32,528 bases of DNA, taken from contig JAGLHE010000072.1 in the NCBI GenBank assembly GCA_023143685.1, forward strand, positions 1-32,528, read 5' to 3'. The stretch comes from Candidatus Omnitrophota bacterium (lineage in GTDB: Bacteria; Omnitrophota; Gorgyraeia; Zapsychrales; JANLHA01). A program made the position numbers and the translations under genes. Positions 18,438 through 27,662 of this stretch are shown here, one piece after another. Each line of letters opens with the position of its first letter. The first letter of the stretch is position 1. The notes under the pieces were generated by a model. It was given only the letters and a program-made list of their open reading frames with translations. It ran no database searches and was not told where the DNA came from.

Positions 18438-19730
18438 CTAAAAATTGTATCTTACCCTTGTAAAAACGTTTTTATTCTTTTCCATCTGCCCGAATTCAGT
18501 TATGTCATCCTCGCCCCACGGTAAATTAGCCCCAAATGTAACTTTCCACTGATCACTGATATCATAACTTATAGAAGGCCGCGCATACCCATCTTTATCA
18601 GATGGAGAAAAAAAAGTAAAAAGGGATAGCTGCACTGTTTGATTCTTAAAAAGCTTTGTAATTCGATTTGTTAAAAGATGCCTGAATTCATCAAAACGAT
18701 AATCAGCTGCAAGCAAATTATCTTCATAATTATCGTAATCCAATATCTCTTCAATAAAATATTGAACACCCACACTGAAATCATTACCTAAATCTTTTGT
18801 ATATCCTGCCATAGCTTTGAACATAGAATTTGCCACTAACCTGTTGTTGCCGTCAGAATCCTCGCGGGAATAAACATAACCCACCTCGGCGTTTCCTATC
18901 CCTGAGGCAATAGGCCCACGGATACTTGCTCCATAAACATCCAACCGTTCGTAAAAAAGCTGCCGGGCTGATTCGTCTTTGTAGCTACGCGGGCTTTTAT
19001 CGAAACCCTGAAAGTAATAAAACGCGGCCTCATTGCTGCCGAAATTACGGTAAATTCTTAAAGCATATTCGTTATTAGACAATTGAAAAGGAACAGAAAC
19101 GATGTGCCTGTCCGAATTAGTCCCGGAAATTCCTCCTTGAAAGCTGTCAAAAAATGATAGCCTGTCCCCTTTTGCATGGGTATTGGGCGTAAAATACGGG
19201 ATAATAATAAAATCTATATTAGTAATGTCGGGATAGAAAGATGTCTTTATGGCATATGAGGGTTTTTTGAGATATTCATCATCCCGGCCTGCAAAAAACG
19301 AAACATAATCTTTAGGGAACATATCATTTATAAACAGATAATCTCCGGTTCCCCATGTTGAAATCTGGCTGCCGAGTTTTACGTCCATTAAATCAAAGGG
19401 TGTCAAAGATAAATTAAACTCTCTTAATTCAAAATTTGTTTTTCCTGAGAAATATTCATCAACCGTAAAATCCCCTTTAAGCTTCACAACAGCACCTTTC
19501 TCAGATAAATAGCTGTCACCTCTAAACCTATAAATACTTTTTAACTGTAAACGCTGTTCAAGCAGATTAAAGTCATCTCTCTTTGTATTATCATCGCTTA
19601 ATTTAATTCCGTAATCTAATTCCGCAAAACCGTGTACAGAAGAAAGGCCTGCATAAACACGTTTGCCGGCAAAAAACAAAAACACTACAACAAAAAGAAA
19701 TATGCGCTTTTTAAGTTTCATATTATTCAA
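18438..19730 (-). CDS. Outer-membrane beta-barrel protein (DUF1302-like)
   Basis: Signal peptide, alternating amphipathic strands, C-terminal aromatic VFTRVRYNF; adjacent to LolA-like and RND genes. Confidence 0.7.
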   Translation of the reverse strand: MNNMKLKKRIFLFVVVFLFFAGKRVYAGLSSVHGFAELDYGIKLSDDNTKRDDFNLLEQRLQLKSIYRFRGDSYLSEKGAVVKLKGDFTVDEYFSGKTNFELREFNLSLTPFDLMDVKLGSQISTWGTGDYLFINDMFPKDYVSFFAGRDDEYLKKPSYAIKTSFYPDITNIDFIIIPYFTPNTHAKGDRLSFFDSFQGGISGTNSDRHIVSVPFQLSNNEYALRIYRNFGSNEAAFYYFQGFDKSPRSYKDESARQLFYERLDVYGASIRGPIASGIGNAEVGYVYSREDSDGNNRLVANSMFKAMAGYTKDLGNDFSVGVQYFIEEILDYDNYEDNLLAADYRFDEFRHLLTNRITKLFKNQTVQLSLFTFFSPSDKDGYARPSISYDISDQWKVTFGANLPWGEDDITEFGQMEKNKNVFTRVRYNF

Positions 19731-20511
19731 TCCATTGCGACGGGGCTTTTCTTAAATACCTTTCTTTAAAGATATTGTCGGTTAAACCGACATCATAACT
19801 GATATTTGAAAACTCCATAAGAGTTTCTCCGGCTCTTTCTAAATCAACAGTTTTTGATTTCACAACAGTTGGATATCCTTGAATATCTTGTATTTCTACT
19901 GCCTCTATCGTGCGAATTAACTTGTTTTGAGCATTGTAATATTCGGCTTTCATTGGCATAAAGTTTTGCTTATCAATCCAGACAAAATAATATTTAAACT
20001 CGACACCCCGGCTCTCTTTTGGTGTATTTTTTATCTTATATAAACCATCAATCTCCTCGACTAATTCATGCACATCTGCCTGAACCCCTCTTCCTGATAC
20101 ATCTTCATATACAAAATGCGAACCGACAAAACTTGAACGTTTATCACTGGAGGCAATGCGTCTTACCAAATCCAGCGCGGGCAAATAAAGCCATCTATCG
20201 TCATCCCGTCCTGTTTGTTTCCATACCATATATGTCATGGCTGCTACATCTGAAGGTTTCTTGAAATAAATATAAAATTTCTGCGCCGCACCCTCTTTAA
20301 CATTAAGCCGCAATATTCTAAACTCACGAAACCTTTGCCTTCCCTGTGAATCCGTAATGGTCATTTTTACATCAGACATCCCGTCAGCCCCGGCATAGTA
20401 CGACGTCAAATTGGCTTTATCTATAATTTCATCAACTGTAAGGGCTTTTGCTGGCACAGCTAAGCTCAAAACAAGTATTATTGCGGTTATCAAAATTGTT
20501 ATTTTCCTCAT
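19723..20511 (-). CDS. Outer-membrane lipoprotein-sorting (LolA-like) protein
   Basis: SDVKMTITDSQGRQRFREFRILR..., DDRWLYLPALDLVRRIASSDKRSSFVGSHFVYED, AEYYNAQNKLIRTIE. Confidence 0.82.
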   Translation of the reverse strand: MRKITILITAIILVLSLAVPAKALTVDEIIDKANLTSYYAGADGMSDVKMTITDSQGRQRFREFRILRLNVKEGAAQKFYIYFKKPSDVAAMTYMVWKQTGRDDDRWLYLPALDLVRRIASSDKRSSFVGSHFVYEDVSGRGVQADVHELVEEIDGLYKIKNTPKESRGVEFKYYFVWIDKQNFMPMKAEYYNAQNKLIRTIEAVEIQDIQGYPTVVKSKTVDLERAGETLMEFSNISYDVGLTDNIFKERYLRKAPSQWIE

Positions 20512-23117
20512 TCATCACCTCCTTGCGTTAAGCATATTTTTCTTTTAGAAGCAAAATAACAAATGCCAGAGAACATTACTATTATTGCCACAACAATAAA
20601 TGTTGAAATCTTCCATCCCACAACATTGTATCCGAACAAAACATACGCGACCGCAAAAGCAACAAACAGCGCGATCAACATACATTTACCACAGCTGCAG
20701 GTAACAGTGTTTTGAGATTCCCCCAAAACACTTGAAGGCTTAATAGAAATTATCGCCGGCAATATAAATAGAGTAGCTACCGCGGAAACTGCCATAATAA
20801 AAAACATAAAGAATCCGACTGTTTTATATGGTACCAACGATGCAGCTAAAAGCGGTAAAAATCCTATAGCCACAACCAGGGCATTTCGTATAATCGCCCG
20901 TCCGGGGCCGGAGAACATTTCTTGCGCTGTCTGTTCCCAATTCCCCTTAACATGATTTACCTCAACAGCTCTTTGTATAAAGTGAATGGCAAAATCAACT
21001 GATAATCCCAAAGTGAGGGCCGATAAAACAGCAACAGGCATATCGTAATCTTTTCCAAAAAATCCAAGCAAACTATATATAAACAAAATTGTTATAGTTA
21101 GCGGAATCATAGAAATAAGCGCTTTAACCGGAGATCTGAATAAAAACAACATCATAAAAAGAACAATGACAAAACTACCCAGAAAATTTTTAAGCATCCC
21201 TACTACCATATTATTCTGCCATACAACATTAATATAGGTAAGCCCTGCCCAATTAAAAGAAACCTTAGACGGCGGAGGATTCTTTTTTATATAATCTTCA
21301 GTAATCTCAACGACTTTGCTCATAAATTTATTATCACCGCTTTTAAGCTGCAGCCACAAAACAGTCTTTGAATAATCCGGAGTAACAAGATGCCAAAGGT
21401 CATCGGGCTTATGCGAATTCTCAAATGACATAAGAGACTGCGCTACTGCTTGCCTTGTATTTGGTACAACATTATTTACTTTATCTCCGCCTAACAATTC
21501 GTAATATACCTTTTTTACTATATCTGCCAACGATGTTGTTTTTCCGACTAAATCAGTATCCGCAAGCATTATTTGCAAATCTTCAATATATCTAAGCATT
21601 TCCGGTTCAATAAAAACTTCCTTTCTTTTATCTTGTGCTTCCATCACAAGATACGCTTCATACGTTCCGGAGAAATGCTTATTCAAAATACGATCTGCTA
21701 CTCTGATAGAATGATTTTTATTAAACCACCGTACAGGATTATCATTAACTTCTATTCTGCTTATGCCATAGACAGATAAAATTACTGCAAAAACAGAAAC
21801 ACCCAAAACCCACTTATATTTCCTGGTAACAACATTCTTAAAAGAACACAGCACTCTATCCAACAAGTGCCCTTCATCTTTTTTTACCAACCCGAAATTA
21901 TTAAATATTTTATTATTTACTAACATGACATAAGCGGGAATAAAGGAAATGGTAAGTAACCAGGCGACCATAACTCCGACTGCTACAAATACACCGAAAA
22001 CCTGAACCGGAGGAATAGGAGAAAATGACAAAGAGAAAAATCCAACCGCAGACGTCAAAGAAGTAAAGAGCATCGGGCTGAAAAGTTCATCAATAACAAA
22101 AAGCATAGTTTTTCTTCGGTCGTTATATACTTTATATTTATCGAAAAACTCGCTTAAGATATGCACAGAATCTAAAACAGCAATAGGCATTAGAAATATC
22201 GGTATCATTGACGTCATTATGTGAACCGGAAATCCAAAACCTATCAACAACCCCATGGTAATAAGGACTGTTGAAATAGCGACCAGCATTGGCGCTACAA
22301 TTAAAGCGGCAGATTTGAAGAACATCCACATTAATAAAAAAATGACAAGCCCGGCAAGAGGCGCGGAAATAGCCATCTGTTTAAACATCTCAACGCCGAA
22401 CTGGTCATTCGCTACAGGCAATCCTGTTATGTGATATTCTTCTTCTCCTGGATATTTCTGAATTATTTCGCGTATCGATTGCGCAACTTCATAACTGATA
22501 TCTTTTCGTTCAATGGGAATATATATAGCAACAGCTTTCCCATTCAGGGAAACCACGCTTCCCTGAAACATAGGATGGTCCTGAGCTTCATCCCTTATTC
22601 GTAAAGCTTCAGGCTTTGTTTCAGGAGGTTCTTCCATCAACCAATTAAACTTAACCTCTCCTATACTTCCCTGCTCAATATTATCTTTGGTTGATAAAGC
22701 GATTATTTCTCTGGATATAACTCCATCAACCTGCTCTATTTCCCTGGTAATATTGTAAATTTTGGACAGGGTGTCTACATTAAATACTCCGTCAGAGTTT
22801 TTATCGTTTACTACACCCAACACTACTAAATCATATAAAGCAAATTCCTTTTTAGTGTCACTGTGAAAAACCCTGACAGGCGCGTTTTCAGGAAGCATGT
22901 TTTCAGGGTCAGTATCAACTTTTATTTTCGTGTACTGACTTAACGCCAGCAAAACTATAATTGCTGTAATAAAAACAACTGATTTTGGATGATTAATAGA
23001 GTACCTAGAAAGTTCGCCTTTCATTTTTGACCGGCTCACATCTTCTATGCGGCCGTGTAGGAAAGTATGGTTGTCTGTTTTATACTTTCCTATACTGTGA
23101 ATAAATTTCTTTAACAT
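20508..23117 (-). CDS. RND/MMPL family transporter (carries in-frame palindromic element at its N-terminus)
   Basis: VDTDPENMLPENAPVRV, 12-TM RND pattern, SALTLGLSVDFAIHF. Confidence 0.9.
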   Translation of the reverse strand: MLKKFIHSIGKYKTDNHTFLHGRIEDVSRSKMKGELSRYSINHPKSVVFITAIIVLLALSQYTKIKVDTDPENMLPENAPVRVFHSDTKKEFALYDLVVLGVVNDKNSDGVFNVDTLSKIYNITREIEQVDGVISREIIALSTKDNIEQGSIGEVKFNWLMEEPPETKPEALRIRDEAQDHPMFQGSVVSLNGKAVAIYIPIERKDISYEVAQSIREIIQKYPGEEEYHITGLPVANDQFGVEMFKQMAISAPLAGLVIFLLMWMFFKSAALIVAPMLVAISTVLITMGLLIGFGFPVHIMTSMIPIFLMPIAVLDSVHILSEFFDKYKVYNDRRKTMLFVIDELFSPMLFTSLTSAVGFFSLSFSPIPPVQVFGVFVAVGVMVAWLLTISFIPAYVMLVNNKIFNNFGLVKKDEGHLLDRVLCSFKNVVTRKYKWVLGVSVFAVILSVYGISRIEVNDNPVRWFNKNHSIRVADRILNKHFSGTYEAYLVMEAQDKRKEVFIEPEMLRYIEDLQIMLADTDLVGKTTSLADIVKKVYYELLGGDKVNNVVPNTRQAVAQSLMSFENSHKPDDLWHLVTPDYSKTVLWLQLKSGDNKFMSKVVEITEDYIKKNPPPSKVSFNWAGLTYINVVWQNNMVVGMLKNFLGSFVIVLFMMLFLFRSPVKALISMIPLTITILFIYSLLGFFGKDYDMPVAVLSALTLGLSVDFAIHFIQRAVEVNHVKGNWEQTAQEMFSGPGRAIIRNALVVAIGFLPLLAASLVPYKTVGFFMFFIMAVSAVATLFILPAIISIKPSSVLGESQNTVTCSCGKCMLIALFVAFAVAYVLFGYNVVGWKISTFIVVAIIVMFSGICYFASKRKICLTQGGDE
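23007..23101 (-). repeat. ~95-bp palindromic element, in-frame copy in RND gene
   Basis: Encodes HSIGKYKTDNHTFLHGRIEDVSRSKMKGELS; near-identical to 24393..24486; contains perfect IR TAGGAAAGTAT/ATACTTTCCTA. Confidence 0.95.
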
Positions 23118-23135
23118 AGTTCAGTTCCATTTATT

Positions 23136-23609
23136 CTAATGGTTATCAAATTGAGGCGGCGCAAGATCGATTATGTTTTCAACATCAATTTCAATCAGAT
23201 ATTTGGGCTTTTCAGGCAATTTAACTTCAAAATGGCCCTTTGATTTAACACCGGCCTGAACAGCAGAAGCGACTCTTTTTGAAATCCTCTCAAGAATCCG
23301 TTCCTCCCATTTAGAAACAATATGTTCTTGCATGTCCTCTCTTGGAACGATCTTGGCCTTTCCCTGAATCGTATATCCAACAAATTTATGTTCATCAACA
23401 GCGCTTATACTAACTATTGGATTGCGTTTTAAATTCTCAAAGGTCTTGTGCTTATAAAGATCTATCACAAAAACCCTTCCTTGTTTTTCTATACCTACAA
23501 TACCTTTCGCGGAACAATGTATTGCCCCTTTGGCATCCAAGGTAGAGACAATCACAAATCCCTGTCTTTCCAGGAAATGAATAACACCATCCGGTAATTC
23601 CATAATCAA
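23136..23609 (-). CDS. Pyridoxamine 5'-phosphate oxidase family (FMN-binding split barrel) protein
   Basis: FLERQGFVIVSTLDAKGAIHCSAKGIVGIEKQGRVFVIDLYKHKTFENLKRNPIVSISAVDE. Confidence 0.85.
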   Translation of the reverse strand: MIMELPDGVIHFLERQGFVIVSTLDAKGAIHCSAKGIVGIEKQGRVFVIDLYKHKTFENLKRNPIVSISAVDEHKFVGYTIQGKAKIVPREDMQEHIVSKWEERILERISKRVASAVQAGVKSKGHFEVKLPEKPKYLIEIDVENIIDLAPPQFDNH

Positions 23610-23623
23610 AACCCTTCTTATTA

Positions 23624-23767
23624 TTATTCTTCAACAGGTTCAAATTGATCTTTACCGACTCCGCAGTCAGGACATGTCCAATCATCCGGCAAATCATTAA
23701 ATGCCACATTATCATTCTCTGCAGGATCATAAATATAGCCACATATTACGCATTTAAATTTTCCCAT
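23624..23767 (-). CDS. rd: Rubredoxin (47 aa; missing from the ORF track)
   Basis: [47 protein letters not shown]: both CxxCG knuckles of rubredoxin; AGGAGG just upstream (an in-frame ATG also at 23770). Confidence 0.95.
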   Translation of the reverse strand: MGKFKCVICGYIYDPAENDNVAFNDLPDDWTCPDCGVGKDQFEPVEE

Positions 23768-23892
23768 CATCCCCCTCCTGGTATACAAGTTTAAAGTTAC
23801 AAAGATAGCAGAAGCAACCTTTCTTTCTCTTTTGCTGCTTTTGGGAATAAACTATAACTTTATTTAGTCCATTGCAACAATTATCTTCCAAC

Positions 23893-23923
23893 CAAATGAT
23901 ACCTTCCCTGTATCATTTGTCAA
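23893..23923 (-). promoter_or_regulatory. Promoter with embedded perfect palindromic operator for the rubredoxin...Rrf2 operon
   Basis: Minus strand TTGACA-N16-TATCAT; palindrome CAAATGATAC-N7-GTATCATTTG (23893-23919) spans the spacer and overlaps both boxes. Confidence 0.7.
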
Positions 23924-23948
23924 GAAATTTTTTTCCTTCCCTTCCCTG

Positions 23949-25658
23949 TTATCGCTCACACCAAACCAGCCACTTACCGGTATCGAAATCTATCTTAACT
24001 TGCGCCAAATGCGGGAATGTATCACGCAGAAGAAAAAGGCTCTTGCCTGCATCACTCCTTAAAACAAACACAGCCTTACGCTGTGTGTCACGCAATATTT
24101 TCTTGAGCCTGTCAATCTCATCCTGATTCTGTAACGGATCAACATAAACAACGCTTTGGTCTTTATGGCCGTACAGAGCCTTGATGTAATAAAGCCCCCA
24201 GTTCAAAACAACAAATACGTATGGCCCATTAAACCTCTTGTTTAAATACGCGTTCAACCTGACGTTTGAATGATGGTTCATTTCCTTGTGCGGCAAATAC
24301 GGCAGCCCCGAATACAATTTAACGTTTACAACAAGAAAAACAACCGCCAACAAAAGGATCAATTTATCTCTCCCGCATTTTGCAAAAACACAAGAAAGTT
24401 CGCCTTTCATCTTTGACCGGCTCACATCTTCTATGCGGCCGTGTAGGAAAGTATGGTTGTCTATTTTATACTTTCCTATACTGTGAAAAATCCCAAACAA
24501 CAAAAACGGTAAACTCAAAACCACATGATGCATGGCCCAGACTTTTGGAGAAAAACTCATTATAAAAATTGTCAAAACAAATGCTGATACCCCCGCGACA
24601 ATTCCCCCTACCGGTTCTTTTTTAAGAATCCTCTTCACAAGACCAGCCACAACCAACAACACAACAACAGCCACAAACAAAATACCCCAAATTGTCCACC
24701 CCCTGCTCTCGGGCATCTCAAAAATGTAATGGGCCGCTCTCATCGGATCCATAAAATACGGCGCGATATTTTCTGTGAAATTCCTAAAAGCCTCCTCCAT
24801 GTTCGTCCAGGCAATCCGCGGCGATTGCCGAATAACATAACCATATTTGATCCCCCACCGACTTGATGCGTTGAATAACATCCATCCCAACCCGCCGGCA
24901 ACGGACGCGAGCAACACTCCCTGCGCCAGAAAAAATCTTTTATTACCTTTGGATAATAACGCGGAACGATGAACATAAACTTCATACAGCATTAGGACAA
25001 AGATTCCAGGCAACATAAACAAATACGCCACCTTTATCCAAAAACAAAAAAACAATACCAGGCCAATCCATAAAGGGTAAAGCCAGCTCATCCGGCTTTC
25101 TTTTAACGCCATCATCCACGCTCGTGTTAAACAACAAACCAAAAATACCGAAGTTAACTGAATCGCCGCAACCCCTGTATCCACAACATGCTGAAACGCG
25201 TATGGCATAAAAATAAGCAACCCAAAAAAAGATACAAAAAAATTAATTTTAAAAAGACGGCGGAGACACAAGGCTTGAACCATGAGAAACAGCAATCCCA
25301 AAAATCGCGCGGAATATGGAGAAGGCCACACTTTAAAAAGGGGGAAATAAATCAATCCCGGCGCGCTACCGACATAATCAAACGATCTTAAGGGCCAATA
25401 ACATTCTGAGAAAATCGCCAAGTCATGCACATGACATGCTTCCCGAAACGTGTTTGCTTTATTTAAAGGATAATATAAACAACTTAAGGCATGGTATTGG
25501 ATAAACTCGTCCATGCTAAACGGGACATAGTTAGAGAAGGCAAAAACAAAACCCACAGCAATCGTAACTACTAAAACAATCTGACAAATAATTTTCCAGG
25601 CGGAACCCTGGCCCTTGGGCGTTAGAAAGAAATTTTTTAAAACTTTTTTAAAAGACAT
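23949..25658 (-). CDS. GT-C type membrane glycosyltransferase (GT39/ArnT-like), with in-frame palindromic element
   Basis: Multi-TM protein with early acidic motif FSMDEFIQYHAL; C-terminal soluble part VVLNWGLYYIKALYGHKDQSVVYVDP. Confidence 0.65.
   Translation of the reverse strand: MSFKKVLKNFFLTPKGQGSAWKIICQIVLVVTIAVGFVFAFSNYVPFSMDEFIQYHALSCLYYPLNKANTFREACHVHDLAIFSECYWPLRSFDYVGSAPGLIYFPLFKVWPSPYSARFLGLLFLMVQALCLRRLFKINFFVSFFGLLIFMPYAFQHVVDTGVAAIQLTSVFLVCCLTRAWMMALKESRMSWLYPLWIGLVLFFCFWIKVAYLFMLPGIFVLMLYEVYVHRSALLSKGNKRFFLAQGVLLASVAGGLGWMLFNASSRWGIKYGYVIRQSPRIAWTNMEEAFRNFTENIAPYFMDPMRAAHYIFEMPESRGWTIWGILFVAVVVLLVVAGLVKRILKKEPVGGIVAGVSAFVLTIFIMSFSPKVWAMHHVVLSLPFLLFGIFHSIGKYKIDNHTFLHGRIEDVSRSKMKGELSCVFAKCGRDKLILLLAVVFLVVNVKLYSGLPYLPHKEMNHHSNVRLNAYLNKRFNGPYVFVVLNWGLYYIKALYGHKDQSVVYVDPLQNQDEIDRLKKILRDTQRKAVFVLRSDAGKSLFLLRDTFPHLAQVKIDFDTGKWLVWCER
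24393..24486 (-). repeat. ~95-bp palindromic element, in-frame copy in glycosyltransferase gene
   Basis: Encodes HSIGKYKIDNHTFLHGRIEDVSRSKMKGELS; perfect 11-bp IR arms at 24444-24454 and 24468-24478. Confidence 0.95.
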
Positions 25659-27101
25659 TTAGGAAGATACCCGTTCGGATGATTCACAATATTCGGCATC
25701 CACATTAATTTCCCATAAATCATATGGACTTCCGGGCAGTCGCAAATAGTTGCGCGCAGCAAGGATCCCGCTAATAATAGAATGATCCTGATTATTATAT
25801 TTATACATTCCCCCACGCCCCATCAACATAATATTCTTGAATTCATTCGCGCGGTTTTTTAAAAGGTCATAATGCGGTTGAAATCCCATGTAATAGACAG
25901 GGTATGCCTCTGTTTCACGCAACACCCATGCCTTCTCAACTTGTTCTTGCTTTACAAGTTTTAAATATTCAATCTCTTGCTTCGCAAGATCAATAAGCTC
26001 TTGATCTGACATCTTCCATTCAGCATCATCCTGAAACACAAAATATTCAATACTCAATGCTGTTTTATTTTCATCGCCAGACATCCTGGAAGAGAAATTA
26101 TTATAATTTGCCAGACGCGCGGCCTTTACATCTTGAGAATGCAAATAAATCCACTGGTCCGGAAACAAATCTTTTCCATCGACAAGCAAATTTACCGTAA
26201 TATGATCCCGATAATACAAGGCATCAACTGCCTGCTGCACCCGGGCAGATTCTTCAGGCGCAAGCATCTTAAAAAAATGAGTCATTGGGATACTGCTAAA
26301 AAACTGTTTCGCCTCAACTTTTATCGTCTGCCCTTGCGGGGCCTTAACTTCAACGGAAACAATCCTGTTATCCTTTTGTTCAAAACCAACCACCTTCGCG
26401 CCAAGCATCAACTCCGCTCCTTTTGACACAGCCTCATCACACATCGCCTCATACATCTGCCCCGCCCCTAAAACAGGATAATCAAACTCTTCAACCAAAG
26501 TTTTAATCTGTTGACCACTAGTAATCAAGGCATTCTTTATCACCTCCCGGATATCTAATCCTTTAATCCGCTGCGCAGCCCATTCAGCCCCGATCTCCTT
26601 ACAAGGGATACCCCAGATTTTTTCCGTATACGTTTTAAAAAATGTTTCATATAACTTTCGGCCAAACTTTTGTGTCACCCAATCCTCAAAAGTAAGCGCC
26701 TCCTTTTTCGGCTGAAGGTGTGTTAAAAGATACGAACTCATTACCTGCAAAGACTCTATGCCGCCTAATTTTTTAAGGACATCAAAGGCCTTAACCGGAT
26801 ATTGAAAATAACGATGATTGTAATAAATACGTGTCAGGCGGGAGACAGGATAAAAATCTTCTTTTAACAAGTCATGCCAGAGCTGATTAATTTCTTTGTT
26901 CTTTGTAAAGAAACGATGCGGGCCGACATCAAACCGCGCGCCATCCACCTTTTCTGTCCGCGCCAATCCACCAACAATCGTGTTCTGATCAATAATTAAA
27001 ATATTGGTCGTTCCCCGACGTGTTAATTCAAGCGCAGCACCCACCCCGGCCGGCCCTGCCCCTAAAATACAACATTCATAAGATTTATTTTCAACTGTCA
27101 T
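25659..27101 (-). CDS. FAD-dependent oxidoreductase, protoporphyrinogen oxidase/UDP-galactopyranose mutase-like
   Basis: CCILGAGPAGVGAALELTRRG (Rossmann), GGLARTEKVDGARFDVGPHRFFTKNKEI, TEKIWGIPCKEIGAEWAAQRI. Confidence 0.85.
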   Translation of the reverse strand: MTVENKSYECCILGAGPAGVGAALELTRRGTTNILIIDQNTIVGGLARTEKVDGARFDVGPHRFFTKNKEINQLWHDLLKEDFYPVSRLTRIYYNHRYFQYPVKAFDVLKKLGGIESLQVMSSYLLTHLQPKKEALTFEDWVTQKFGRKLYETFFKTYTEKIWGIPCKEIGAEWAAQRIKGLDIREVIKNALITSGQQIKTLVEEFDYPVLGAGQMYEAMCDEAVSKGAELMLGAKVVGFEQKDNRIVSVEVKAPQGQTIKVEAKQFFSSIPMTHFFKMLAPEESARVQQAVDALYYRDHITVNLLVDGKDLFPDQWIYLHSQDVKAARLANYNNFSSRMSGDENKTALSIEYFVFQDDAEWKMSDQELIDLAKQEIEYLKLVKQEQVEKAWVLRETEAYPVYYMGFQPHYDLLKNRANEFKNIMLMGRGGMYKYNNQDHSIISGILAARNYLRLPGSPYDLWEINVDAEYCESSERVSS

Positions 27102-27206
27102 AAAATTCCCCTCCCAACACAGGTGATAACCAGTTTTATATCATACTCATCCATCTGCCAGCCGTAGGTGCGGAGCAGTACTTTTTTTGTCATAACCTAT
27201 TATTCC

Positions 27207-27621
27207 TCATGTGTTTGCAAGAATTTTAAATCTCAAAATATGGGTGTCAAAAACTGTAAAGAAAGGATAATTCCTGAAATCCCGCTTGGGAGTGATCCAA
27301 CCTTTTTGGATCCAGTAATATAAACCTTGCCTTGTCATAGTAAGAAATTTTGCTGTTTGCGTAAGATTGTATTTTTTCATTCTTGCCTGTTTTGCTCTAC
27401 AAATATTTTTCTTATCTGATTTGTCTAAAATTTCTTCAATCTGTTTTTCTTTTTCTTTCTTTTCATCGAGAAGTTGCTTTAAATATCTTTTATCTGCTTC
27501 ATGTAATATTTCAAGAACTCTTTGCGCCCTCCAATGCTCTTCGCTGCCAGGCGGATAAACTGCTTTAATCTTGCCTTGTTTGTTGTAAACAACTAAACTC
27601 TCTTTTTTTAAAATCGTCCAT
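27207..27621 (-). pseudogene. MerR-like HTH regulator with apparent +1 frameshift at an A7 tract (pseudogene, slippage site or assembly indel)
   Basis: AAGGAG-TCTCAT-ATG gives MDDFKKREFSCLQQTRQD*; dropping one A of the 27603-27609 tract gives MDDFKKESLVVYNKQGKIKAVYPPGSEEHWRAQRVLEIL...KKYNLTQTAKFLTMTRQGLYYWIQKGWITPKRDFRNYPFFTVFDTHILRFKILANT*. Confidence 0.6.
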
Positions 27622-27662
27622 ATGAGACTCCTTTTTTAAAGTTTCTACACGCTCATAGTAAA

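Noticed and set aside
25659-27101. Calling this ORF UDP-galactopyranose mutase (glf) or hemG specifically
   Set aside because: Only the shared FAD/NAD-binding and PHRFFT-type motifs are visible; the exact substrate cannot be assigned, so no gene symbol was given.
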